Shown here piece after piece: positions 1 through 7,821 of a DNA stretch of 32,366 nt (within the stretch, counting starts at the first letter, position 1; every line of letters begins with the position of its first letter). The notes below the pieces were generated by a model. It was not told the DNA's origin, ran no database searches, and saw only the letters and a program-made list of their open reading frames with translations. Position numbers and translations under genes: made by a program. The stretch lies in the NCBI GenBank assembly GCA_021826505.1, contig JAKAZV010000014.1, positions 1 to 32,366 of the forward strand. Reading direction: 5' to 3'. Source of the stretch: Acidobacteriota bacterium. Lineage in GTDB: Bacteria; Acidobacteriota; Terriglobia; Terriglobales; SCQP01.

Positions 1-1044
1 ACTGGAAAATCATGTTTATTAGAAGCAATCGAACTTTATGCCAGTAGTTCACCTTGGGATGTTTTACGTGTGGCAACACGGCGAGATCCAGATAATATTA
101 GGCGTAATCGTATGGGACGTTATGATATACATGAGATGGATGTATCATTTAACCAACTTATAAATTTATTTCATCGTGAACACGGTAAGCTTTTAAAGCC
201 TACTATTCAATTATCGGCAGATAATCCTAAATCTGATTTGAAATTACATTGTGAGCAGTTTATTGATAATTTTTTAAATTTAGAGATGAATATATCTGAA
301 ATAAATAACCCAGAATCAAGAATTCAACGCAAGCGTTCAAGCCTTTTCCTGGAGGCAAATTTTGAAATTTCTAGAGGCAAAGAAAAAATCAACGTTAATT
401 TAAATGAAAATTCATTTCGACGGCAGTTACTTCTGGAAGACTCTTTAAAAAAAGAAGAATGGTTACATCCAGATGTAGCTCCGGTTGCATTTCTGCCCGC
501 ACGTGGTTTTAATAATAATGAAACAAAAAGACTTTGGGATAAAGCATCACTCATAGATCAAGATGAGTTATTGTATGATTTACTTAAATTTATCGAACCT
601 GAAATTCGTGATCTTCGTTATATAAGTGATTCTGAAAATAGTATTGATCTTCCATATCTTAAAATTAACGATTACAAGGGGAGAATTTCACTTTCTTCAA
701 TGGGGGATGGGTTGACACGGCTTTTTCATATTGGTTTAGCTATGGCAAATGCATCACGTGGGATTTTATTAATTGATGAATTTGAAAATGGATTGCATTG
801 GGAGGTTCAATTGCAATTATGGAAGGCACTTTTTAAAACAGCGGAAAAGTTTGGCGTGCAGGTTTTTGTTACTACACATAGTAATGATTGTATTCAATCT
901 TTTATTCAATCGCAGAATGATAAGTTAATTCCGGATCAAAGTTATGTATATAGACTTGAGCGGAATGGCGATGATATTAATGCGCATGAGTTCACGGCGC
1001 AAGGATTAGAAGCTGCGATTCGTCAGGGAATTGAGGTGCGATGA
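1..1044 (+). CDS. AAA_15/AAA_21-type ATPase, 5' end cut by window edge
   Basis: The frame is open from base 1 to the stop at 1042-1044. Its first residues read TGKSCLLEAIEL, the end of a Walker A loop, so the true start lies outside the window and the GTG at 70 is not the start. Downstream are an ABC-like signature (SSMGDGLTRL, near 697-723), Walker B with catalytic acid (ILLIDEFENGLH, near 763-798) and the switch histidine (TTHS, near 870-882). This is the OLD/SMC-like ATPase fold (AAA_15 or AAA_21), cytosolic and probably dimeric. The neighbour 7 bases downstream is a TOPRIM-type DUF3226 protein. Such ATPase-TOPRIM pairs recall OLD, Gabija and PARIS defence systems; a defence role here is inference. 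Base composition is far more AT-rich than the rest of the window, which suggests transfer. Confidence 0.85.
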   Translation, partial: TGKSCLLEAIELYASSSPWDVLRVATRRDPDNIRRNRMGRYDIHEMDVSFNQLINLFHREHGKLLKPTIQLSADNPKSDLKLHCEQFIDNFLNLEMNISEINNPESRIQRKRSSLFLEANFEISRGKEKINVNLNENSFRRQLLLEDSLKKEEWLHPDVAPVAFLPARGFNNNETKRLWDKASLIDQDELLYDLLKFIEPEIRDLRYISDSENSIDLPYLKINDYKGRISLSSMGDGLTRLFHIGLAMANASRGILLIDEFENGLHWEVQLQLWKALFKTAEKFGVQVFVTTHSNDCIQSFIQSQNDKLIPDQSYVYRLERNGDDINAHEFTAQGLEAAIRQGIEVR

Positions 1045-1051
1045 ATTTAAT

Positions 1052-1702
1052 ATGACAAATAGATTACAGGCTATAAAAGCGGATCTTGGTAAAATGAAAG
1101 ATAATGTTTTATTGGTTGAAGGAATTGATGATTGGCATACCATGCGTCATATCATTCAGGGGACTGAAATCGAAATAGGGTATTGCGGTAATATTACTGA
1201 TATTTTAGAAAAACTTTCAGGCTTGACTGAGGCGAGCAATATAAATCAAAAGATAATAGGCGCTATTTTGGATGCTGACGACCAAATTAATGATCGAATT
1301 AGATCATTGCGGGATAGGCTTGGGAAATATTATAAAATTCCCAATGATTTTCCATCTAAGGGTTTGATATCTAAACCAAGTAATAATCGATTGCCAATTT
1401 TGGGAATCTGGTTAATGCCAAACAATATAAACTCAGGAATTTTCGAGGATTTGCTTCGTCAGGCAATATCATCAGATTCAGATGATTATATCACAAGGGT
1501 GGTTGAACAGGCAAAAGAAGACAATATGACTAATTTTCGTGATGTGGAAAAATCAAAGGCAATAATTAAAACACATATTGCATGGCAGAATCCAAACATG
1601 AAGAATGTTGGTGAAGCAATTAATACATGTTTTGATAATTTATCATTGGCATGTAAGGATTTCCTGAATTGGATAGATGAATTATTTATCCATGGAAATT
1701 GA
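1052..1702 (+). CDS. DUF3226 (TOPRIM-like) protein paired with the ATPase
   Basis: A 216-residue protein that matches the DUF3226 pattern along its length. The N-terminal TOPRIM-like motif is VLLVEGIDDWH with Glu23. It is followed by AILDADDQ with Asp74 and Asp76 (DxD), then GIWLMPNN and FEDLL, and near the C-terminus KAIIKTHIAWQ and a Trp-rich FLNWIDELF. TOPRIM folds use the Glu and DxD residues to bind Mg2+ for nuclease or topoisomerase chemistry; activity here is untested. I chose ATG 1052, with GAGGTG upstream at 1033-1038, over the in-frame TTG at 1031 that would overlap the ATPase gene. The stop-to-start gap of 7 bases implies co-translation with the ATPase. The gene is equally AT-rich. 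Family assignment is fairly sure; function is open. Confidence 0.82.
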   Translation: MTNRLQAIKADLGKMKDNVLLVEGIDDWHTMRHIIQGTEIEIGYCGNITDILEKLSGLTEASNINQKIIGAILDADDQINDRIRSLRDRLGKYYKIPNDFPSKGLISKPSNNRLPILGIWLMPNNINSGIFEDLLRQAISSDSDDYITRVVEQAKEDNMTNFRDVEKSKAIIKTHIAWQNPNMKNVGEAINTCFDNLSLACKDFLNWIDELFIHGN

Positions 1703-1715
1703 TATATGTTCAATT

Positions 1716-2405
1716 TCAAGCATCCAGTAGAATCACCAGCCGTTTCGGGCCGTGCGCGCCCAGCACCAGCATTTTTTCAATATCCGCGGTGCGGCTGGGG
1801 CCGGTGATCAGACTGAACATGGAGCGTGCCGGCGTAGGGCCATGGTTCTGCAATCGCGCCAGGGCGTCATCCAACTCAGCAACGATCTGCTCCGCCCGGG
1901 CATAGACGATATGCAGCGGCGGCAGCACCGAGGCCGCCCGGCCGCCCTGCGCGGTGGAAATGAGCAGCGAGCCGGTGCGCGCGATCAGGGCCTCGGCCAG
2001 GGTCAGGCTGGTGGCGTGACGATCATCGGGGGGGCCGGAATCGGGGCCATCGCTGCAGCCTTGCCAGGGACGCAGCAGTTCTTCCCAAATGGCCTCTACG
2101 CCCGCGGCCGGCTTTTGCGCATAGATGCGGGGCGCGCCGGGACCGGGGTTTTCTCCCGGCGCCAGGCCGGTGTCCATTAAAAGCTTATAGAACGCGCGCA
2201 CTAACTCTTCCCGCCGGCCCTCGATGAGTTCGGTGCGGTTGGCCGCGCACTCGTCCCGGAAGTGCGTCCGTATATCGGTGAGGGGAGCGAATGCCGGGCG
2301 TGCCGCATCAGCGGGCGAATGTGTCCACGGCGGCTGAGTTGGCGTTTTGAGCGCCGCCGCAAGGCGCCGCAGGATGCGTTCCCGGGCTGGATTTTCCTGG
2401 TTCAT
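1716..2405 (-). CDS. lutC: Lactate utilization protein C (LUD domain)
   Basis: A 229-residue LUD-domain protein, the LutC/YkgG subunit of the LutABC complex that oxidises L-lactate to pyruvate in the cytosol. It has the usual N-terminal helix (MNQENPARERILRRLAAAL) and the LUD core ending in the typical GPSRTADIEKMLVLGAHGP stretch, with a usual family length. The start ATG overlaps the lutB stop by 4 bases (ATGA), so translation is coupled. It is the last gene of the lutABC run, and its stop codon lies 13 bases from the end of the AT-rich segment. Assignment rests on the motif and on the gene order. Confidence 0.93.
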   Translation of the reverse strand: MNQENPARERILRRLAAALKTPTQPPWTHSPADAARPAFAPLTDIRTHFRDECAANRTELIEGRREELVRAFYKLLMDTGLAPGENPGPGAPRIYAQKPAAGVEAIWEELLRPWQGCSDGPDSGPPDDRHATSLTLAEALIARTGSLLISTAQGGRAASVLPPLHIVYARAEQIVAELDDALARLQNHGPTPARSMFSLITGPSRTADIEKMLVLGAHGPKRLVILLDA

Positions 2406-3841
2406 GAATGTGCGGCCTTGGCCCCGGCGTCATTTGTGGCTGCCGGATTTTTCCGCTTGCGCCACCAATCGCGAAATGATTCCGGCGGCAGCTCCGGCGC
2501 GGCGCGATAGCGCGTCCAGGGGCGCAGCGGATCAAGGCGCGAGCTGGGCGCGGCCAGCGACTGCGCATAGCGCAGCCAGCGACGTCCGCGGCGGCCCAGC
2601 TTCTCAAATCGCTTGCCATCGCCGGCCAGCCAGCCGAACGCGCGAAAAGCGGCTTGTTCCCGCCACGGCCGGCGGCGGGAACTGTCGCGCCGGAGCTGCA
2701 ACAGATGCGGGTGAAGATCTATTTCGACCGGACAGACGCTGGTGCAGGCGCCGCAAAGCGAAGAGGCCTGGGCCAGATGGGCGAAGCGCGGGCCGCGCAG
2801 GTGCGGCGTCAGCACCGCGCCGATGGGGCCCTGATAAGTGGTGCCGTAGCCATGGCCGCCCACCGTCTCAAAAATCGGGCAGATATTCAGGCAGGCGCCG
2901 CAGCGGATGCAGTGCAGAATATCGCGCTGTTCGGGGTCGGCCGCAAGCTCGCCGCGGCCGTTGTCGAGCAACACCACATGCATCTCTTCCGGACCGTCGC
3001 TTTCATTTTCCTGCCGGGGTCCGCCAATCAGCGAGTTATAGCAGGTAACCGCCTGGCCGGTGCCGGCGGTGGCCAACAGCGGCCAGAACAAGGCCAGATC
3101 ACGCAGCCGGGGCAGGATTTTTTCAATTCCGGTCAGCACCACATGAATGCGCGGCAGCGCGGCCGAAAGCCGCGCGTTGCCTTCGTTCTCCGTGACCGCG
3201 ACCAAGCCCGCGTCGGCAATCAGAAAATTCGCGCCGGTAATGCCCATCTCCGCCGCCAGAAAGCGCCGCCGCATCTCGGCCCGCGCCGCCGCCACCAGCG
3301 CCTCCGGTTCATGCACACTTTCCGGCAGGCCGAGTTTTTCATGAAACAGCGCCGCCACATGTTCCCGGCGCAGGTGCATGGCCGGGGTCACGATGTGAAA
3401 AGGCGGCTCGTTGCGGAGCTGCACGATATATTCGCCCAGGTCGGTTTCGAGCGTCGCAATTCCGGCTGCTTCCAGCGCCGGCGTCAGGTGAACTTCTTCG
3501 CTCACCATGGATTTGGACTTCACCACCTGCCGCACCTGGCGCCGCCGCGCCAGGGCCAGAATGTAATCGCGCGCCTCGGCCGCGGTTTCCGCCCAGAAAA
3601 CGCGGCCGCCGCGGGCTGTCAGATTGCGCTCGAATTCGAGCAGATAGCGGTCCAGATGGGCGATGGCCTCGGCTTTGACGGCATGGGCTTGCGCCCGCGC
3701 CGCATTCCAGTCCGCGAAGCGCTCGCGCCCCAGGCCGGCCGCGTGCTGATAGGTGGCCAGGTTTTTTTTCAGCACCTGGTGCAGGGGCACATCCACGGCG
3801 ATGCGCCGCGCGTCCTGTTCGAATTGCCGGGCCGCATTCAT
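2402..3841 (-). CDS. lutB: Lactate utilization protein B, iron-sulfur subunit
   Basis: LutB/YkgF, about 479 residues: an N-terminal LUD domain, then a ferredoxin-like region with two [4Fe-4S] motifs. CIRCGACLNICPIFE lies near residue 310 and CGACTSVCPVEIDL about 50 residues later, followed by a C-terminal segment. The YGTTYQGPIGAVLTP stretch between them is typical of the family. I set the start at ATG 3841, which overlaps the lutA stop by 4 bases and gives the normal family length. A 35-residue upstream extension of the frame lies inside lutA and lacks family similarity. LutB passes electrons from L-lactate oxidation within the LutABC complex. Confidence 0.94.
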   Translation of the reverse strand: MNAARQFEQDARRIAVDVPLHQVLKKNLATYQHAAGLGRERFADWNAARAQAHAVKAEAIAHLDRYLLEFERNLTARGGRVFWAETAAEARDYILALARRRQVRQVVKSKSMVSEEVHLTPALEAAGIATLETDLGEYIVQLRNEPPFHIVTPAMHLRREHVAALFHEKLGLPESVHEPEALVAAARAEMRRRFLAAEMGITGANFLIADAGLVAVTENEGNARLSAALPRIHVVLTGIEKILPRLRDLALFWPLLATAGTGQAVTCYNSLIGGPRQENESDGPEEMHVVLLDNGRGELAADPEQRDILHCIRCGACLNICPIFETVGGHGYGTTYQGPIGAVLTPHLRGPRFAHLAQASSLCGACTSVCPVEIDLHPHLLQLRRDSSRRRPWREQAAFRAFGWLAGDGKRFEKLGRRGRRWLRYAQSLAAPSSRLDPLRPWTRYRAAPELPPESFRDWWRKRKNPAATNDAGAKAAHS

Positions 3842-4581
3842 GCCGCCGCGCCTCCGTCCTGCGTTTGCGCCAGAATTTCCGCCAGATAGATGGGGCGCAC
3901 GCGTCCCGGCTGGCGGCCCAGCATGCCGCCCAGATGCAGCAGGCAACTGGGATCGGTGCTGGTCACATAGTCCACGCCCGCTTGCGACAAGGCGGCGATT
4001 TTCCGCTCGCCCATGGCGGCCGAAATCATGCCGTATTTCACGGCAAACGCGCCGCCAAAGCCGCAGCAGCGTTCGCAGTCTTCGGCCTCGGTCAGCTCCA
4101 GCCCGCGCACCTGGCGCAACAGCCGCCGCGGCTCATCTTTCAGCCCCAGTTCGCGCAGGGCGTGGCAGGCGTCATGCATGGCGACGCGGTGGGGAAAATA
4201 CGCGCCCACATCTTCGATGTGAAGCTGGCGCACCAGAAATTCCGAGAATTCATAAACCCGCGTGCCGGCCGCTTCCAGTTCGCGGCGCAGACCGGCGTCA
4301 CTGCCCGCCAGATGGGGATAAAAATGCCGCACCATGGTGGCGCAGGAGCCGGAGGGCGCAACCACGGTTTCGGCCCGCGCGAAAATCCTGGCCCAGCGCG
4401 CCGCCAGCGGCCGAGCCTCATCCCAAAAGCCGGAATTAAAGGCCGGCTGACCGCAGCAGGTTTGTTCTTCGGGAAATTCCAGTTCGCAGCCCAGGCGCTC
4501 CAGAACCCGCACCATCGCCTGCCCCGCCCGGGGCATGATCTGATCCACAAAGCAGGGAATGAATAAGGTAATTTTGGCCAT
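3838..4581 (-). CDS. lutA: Lactate utilization protein A (CCG-domain Fe-S protein)
   Basis: LutA/YkgE, 247 residues, with the two cysteine-rich CCG domains of the family. The first has IPCFVDQ (Cys10) and TCCGQPAFNSG (Cys42-Cys43); the second has the HDACHALRELG stretch and CERCCGFGGAF near residue 190. These motifs bind Fe-S clusters and are related to glycolate oxidase GlcF and heterodisulfide reductase subunits. The ribosome site before ATG 4581 is weak. A 75-base gap separates it from the upstream glycosidase gene on the same strand, so it may belong to the same transcript. The gap contains TATATT and TATGAT hexamers on the minus strand, but I see no convincing -35 for an own promoter. 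Confidence 0.94.
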   Translation of the reverse strand: MAKITLFIPCFVDQIMPRAGQAMVRVLERLGCELEFPEEQTCCGQPAFNSGFWDEARPLAARWARIFARAETVVAPSGSCATMVRHFYPHLAGSDAGLRRELEAAGTRVYEFSEFLVRQLHIEDVGAYFPHRVAMHDACHALRELGLKDEPRRLLRQVRGLELTEAEDCERCCGFGGAFAVKYGMISAAMGERKIAALSQAGVDYVTSTDPSCLLHLGGMLGRQPGRVRPIYLAEILAQTQDGGAAA

Positions 4582-4656
4582 CGGTCTTTACCATCATAGC
4601 GAATGGATGGGGGACGCAACGCAATATAAGCCCAATGATGACCTTAACATTTGCAA

Positions 4657-6177
4657 TTAAATGGGCACGCTCTGGTCGGGACGCAAAATCCAGGCGCGGG
4701 GCGCGGCGCCGGGCTGATATAACTTCACCCGCACGGCATGCGGCTCGGTGCCCAGCCAGCGCAAGGGCCGGCCCGCGGCATCGGTGATCAGCCGCGCTGG
4801 CCCGTCAACCGCCAGGATTTTTCTGCCGCTTAAGAAAAGCTCGCTGTGACAGTGCGCCGCCAGGCGCGGCTGGCGGCTGCGCAAGGCTGCTTCTCCCGGC
4901 CCGGAACCGAGCGGCAGCCGGTATTCACAATGGATAGCATTGCCGGGAACCCGGCAATTCCATTCCAATTCCTGGCTGGCGGCGCGAACCCCATAGAGCC
5001 GGCTGGTGAAATCGAGCAGCACCAGCATGGCCGGGGAATAATCGCGGCCGGTGGACATGGCGCCGGTCCAGGGGTCGGCCTGCTGGGAAAAATGCGGCGC
5101 ATTCATCAGGAGCCGCAGCCATTGCCGCATCAGATGGTTCAAGGCGCTGGCATGGCCATAATGCTCCAGCCAGCGGGGCGCGCGCAGGGCCGTGAGCGCT
5201 TGGCTGGGACCGCCCCAGCAGTCGCGCGGCATGGCCCGGTTAAAAGCCGGGTCATCTCCGGCGATCGAAGGCAGCGGAAAAGGCAGCCAGAATTCCCGCG
5301 GATTCAGCACATGGCGCGCGATCAGGGCCGCGGCCAGGCGGGCGTCGGGCACGTGATTTTCCAGCACCACCAGAAGCGCCACGCTGTTGATGCGCAGCAG
5401 ATGCCCTTGTGCATCACGGTCAAAAAAATTCATGGCCCGCGGATCGTAGCACCAGCGGAAGATGGCGCGGCGGATTTGTTCCGCCGCCGCGCGCCATGCC
5501 GCGGCTTCGCGCGGCCGGCCCAGATGCCCAGCCATGCGCGCCAGCGCCAGCCTTCCGCCATAGACGGTGGCGGAAAGATCGGGCGCCAGATAGGGCAGGC
5601 GGGGATTGGGCGGGCAGCGCCGCGCGTCGCCATCCGGGCAGGCGCCCGGCAGCCCGGCAAAACGCGGACTGCCGTCTTCGCCGGTATCAAAGGTGCAAAA
5701 AGCCTCGCACAGGCCGGTATGCCGGGTATTGCGATTGCGGGCCAGCCAGCGGTCCCAGGCGGCGCAGGCGGCATAGGCTTGCCGCAGGAATGCCTCGTTG
5801 CCGGTCTGCTCGGCCATTTCCAGCGCGGTGGCCGCGATGGGCGTCACCATTTGAATCTGGCTGAACTCGATCCGCTGTTCGCGCACGCAGCAGGGCAGCC
5901 AGCCGCCGGGGCGGCGCAGTTGAAAAAAGATGCGATGGTTTTCCAGCGCCCGCGCCGGGTTCCAGCGGGCATAGGTCAGGCCTTCGAGCGGTCCGCATTC
6001 AAGCCAGATGCCGGGATACGGTCCGCCTTCGATCAGCACCGGGCCCGAGTGATGGTAAAGCCGCCGTAGGTTGCCCGCCAGTTGCCGCTCCGCGGCTTGA
6101 TATCTGGCGATCAGCCGCGGATCATCGCAGAGGAACCCGGGGGCATCCGGCGTGCCATGGCTCGGCTCAATGGCCAT
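4657..6177 (-). CDS. (alpha/alpha)6-barrel glycoside hydrolase, MGH1/GH63-like
   Basis: A 506-residue protein without a signal peptide, so probably cytosolic. Many short Ala/Trp-rich helices suggest an (alpha/alpha)6 toroid. GPYPGIWLECG lies near residue 52. RDCWGGPSQALTALRA, then LEHYG, resembles the Trp-x-Gly-Pro and Tyr-Gly signature of GH63/GH15/GH37-type enzymes, and a further PWTGAMSTGRDYSPAM stretch lies towards the C-terminus. I cannot name the exact family or substrate. It follows the GH28 gene by 42 bases in one orientation, which suggests it acts on oligosaccharides from the same rhamnose-rich polymer. Start ATG 6177 has a GGAAA about 8 bases upstream. Alternative: a substrate-binding relative without activity, since I cannot identify the catalytic acids with confidence. 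Confidence 0.6.
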   Translation of the reverse strand: MAIEPSHGTPDAPGFLCDDPRLIARYQAAERQLAGNLRRLYHHSGPVLIEGGPYPGIWLECGPLEGLTYARWNPARALENHRIFFQLRRPGGWLPCCVREQRIEFSQIQMVTPIAATALEMAEQTGNEAFLRQAYAACAAWDRWLARNRNTRHTGLCEAFCTFDTGEDGSPRFAGLPGACPDGDARRCPPNPRLPYLAPDLSATVYGGRLALARMAGHLGRPREAAAWRAAAEQIRRAIFRWCYDPRAMNFFDRDAQGHLLRINSVALLVVLENHVPDARLAAALIARHVLNPREFWLPFPLPSIAGDDPAFNRAMPRDCWGGPSQALTALRAPRWLEHYGHASALNHLMRQWLRLLMNAPHFSQQADPWTGAMSTGRDYSPAMLVLLDFTSRLYGVRAASQELEWNCRVPGNAIHCEYRLPLGSGPGEAALRSRQPRLAAHCHSELFLSGRKILAVDGPARLITDAAGRPLRWLGTEPHAVRVKLYQPGAAPRAWILRPDQSVPI

Positions 6178-6219
6178 GAAAAGTTTCCGGCCAGGTCTAA
6201 AAACTCCTGGGCAGTGACA

Positions 6220-7821
6220 TTATCCGGCAATTTCTTCCTTTTTGGCATCCATAATTCGATGCTCCGGCCAGGGCCAGCTTTGGGCGAGTTGAAACCGGCG
6301 CACCGCGCGCAGGCGAAAGGCCGGCCGCGCGGGAGTGGCCTGAATGTGAAAAAATGCGGCGTTTTCCACGTCATTCAGCACAAACGCCGCCCGCGCGTCA
6401 TTGCCCCGGGCGCGGACTTCAATATTGCTCATGGAGACGCCGCGGGCGTGGCGGATAAAAAATCCGTGCGCCGGCATGGGGCCGGTGCGGCCCGGTCCGG
6501 GGTAGCCGCGCTGCCGCTCGGGCGGCTGGCGGTGCGCGTCGGCGGTTACGGGATCGCCCCGGTGCTCGATCAGGATATTGTTCAGCCGCACGTCTTCGAT
6601 CAGGTGTCCAGGAATGCCGCTGATGATCGAGCACAGCCGCGGATCGGCGCCATGGCAAGAGACATTGCTGATGGTTACCCGGCGCAGCCGCCCGATTTGC
6701 GTGCCCGCGGGCGCGCGCATGCGCCGGCCCAGGCGCAGATAAAGCGGCGCGCTGGAGATGTTGCGCATCGTCAGATTGGTGACCGTGATGTCTTCCAGAT
6801 GCGCCCCGTCCACGGTTTCGAGCGCCAGCCCCTGACAGTTTTCAAAGATGCAATTGCTGATGGCGATATTCATGAACCCGCCCGTGGATTCGGTGCCGCA
6901 CTTGATTCGGCCGGTGTGGAAGGCGCGCTGGCCGGAGGGAAAGGGGCGGAATGTGCCATCCAGCAGCGTGCCTTCCATGAAGCCGCCGCTGACGAAACAA
7001 TTGGCGATCGTGACCCATTCCGTGGGCCGGGGAAAGCCCAGGGCATAGGAGCTTTTTAAGCAAATTCCGTCATCCCAGGGCGAATTGACGCTGGTGTTGA
7101 CGATGCGCACGTTGCGGCAGCAGTCAATATCCATGCCGTCGCGGTTGGTGTCAATTTTCAGATTGTCAATCGTGAGATTGTCCACGCCGGTGGCGAGAAT
7201 GCCGAAGTGCCCGCCATGCAGAATCTGAAAATCGCGCAGCAGCACGTTATGGCAGTTTTTCAGGGCGATGGATTTATTGCCCACGCCGGGCTGCCGGGCA
7301 TTGGGGCCGGGGCCATAGCCTTTGCTCAGTCCAAGGCCCCAGATCAGGCCCGGTCCGAGGATAGCCACATCCTGCAATCCGACGCCCCAGATCAGGCTGT
7401 TATGCCAGTGGCGATGGCCGAAATCCTCGTAATGCTTGGCGGCGGGGTTCGGCTCGGGCAGATCAAATCCGCCCGGTTGACCGGCCGGGGGCGAATCGGC
7501 GGCGATCAGGACCGCGCCTTCGCCCAGGTGCAGCGTGATGCGGCTTTGCAGGTGAATGGAGTAGCTGAGATAGCTTCCGGCGGGAAAATACACCCGGCCG
7601 CCGCCGGCTTTCGCCGCGGCCGCGATGGCGCGGTTGATGGCCGCGGTGTCCAGGCTGTGGCCGTCGCCGCGCGCGCCATAGTCGCGCACGTTCCAGGCGT
7701 GCCCGGCCGGCAACGGGCTGGCAGGCATGGCGCTGGCGGCATGGCTCGCACCCGGCAAGGCCAGCGAAGCCGCGCCCCAGCTGCCGGCGCGGCGGAAAAA
7801 ATCACGGCGGTCGGAATTCAT
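6220..7821 (-). CDS. GH28-family pectinase-like enzyme, Tat-exported
   Basis: A 533-residue right-handed beta-helix protein of the polygalacturonase/rhamnogalacturonase family. An N-terminal twin-arginine signal (RRDFFRRAG) precedes an Ala-rich stretch, so it should be exported folded by Tat. The mature part begins with WNVRDYGARGDG, the classic pectinase opening. Active-site stretches are DTNRDGMDID (residues 224-233), WDDGICLKS with Asp250-Asp251, and GRIKCGTES near 304-312, matching the GH28 NTDG-D, DD and RIK blocks. The GHG block is not obvious. It overlaps GH106 by 4 bases, so the pair is co-translated. Expected role: cleaving galacturonic or rhamnogalacturonan backbones in the periplasm or outside. 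Exact linkage unknown. Confidence 0.85.
   Translation of the reverse strand: MNSDRRDFFRRAGSWGAASLALPGASHAASAMPASPLPAGHAWNVRDYGARGDGHSLDTAAINRAIAAAAKAGGGRVYFPAGSYLSYSIHLQSRITLHLGEGAVLIAADSPPAGQPGGFDLPEPNPAAKHYEDFGHRHWHNSLIWGVGLQDVAILGPGLIWGLGLSKGYGPGPNARQPGVGNKSIALKNCHNVLLRDFQILHGGHFGILATGVDNLTIDNLKIDTNRDGMDIDCCRNVRIVNTSVNSPWDDGICLKSSYALGFPRPTEWVTIANCFVSGGFMEGTLLDGTFRPFPSGQRAFHTGRIKCGTESTGGFMNIAISNCIFENCQGLALETVDGAHLEDITVTNLTMRNISSAPLYLRLGRRMRAPAGTQIGRLRRVTISNVSCHGADPRLCSIISGIPGHLIEDVRLNNILIEHRGDPVTADAHRQPPERQRGYPGPGRTGPMPAHGFFIRHARGVSMSNIEVRARGNDARAAFVLNDVENAAFFHIQATPARPAFRLRAVRRFQLAQSWPWPEHRIMDAKKEEIAG

Larger units (their letters stand above)
1..1702. other. AT-rich, probably acquired segment
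   Basis: By eye this stretch is dominated by A/T-ending codons and poly-A/T runs, and the composition changes abruptly to GC-rich within about 40 bases after the DUF3226 stop at 1702. The right edge lies only 13 bases from the lutC stop codon. No integrase, tRNA, direct repeat or terminal inverted repeat is visible at this edge. The left edge is outside the window, so size and mechanism of acquisition cannot be judged. Confidence 0.7.

Noticed and set aside
70-1044. ATPase starting at GTG 70
   Set aside because: The frame is open to base 1 and encodes the end of a Walker A motif, so the gene begins outside the window.
2654-3889. 411-codon open frame opposite lutB
   Set aside because: Antisense shadow of lutB with low-complexity Arg/Gly/Ala composition and no recognisable domain.
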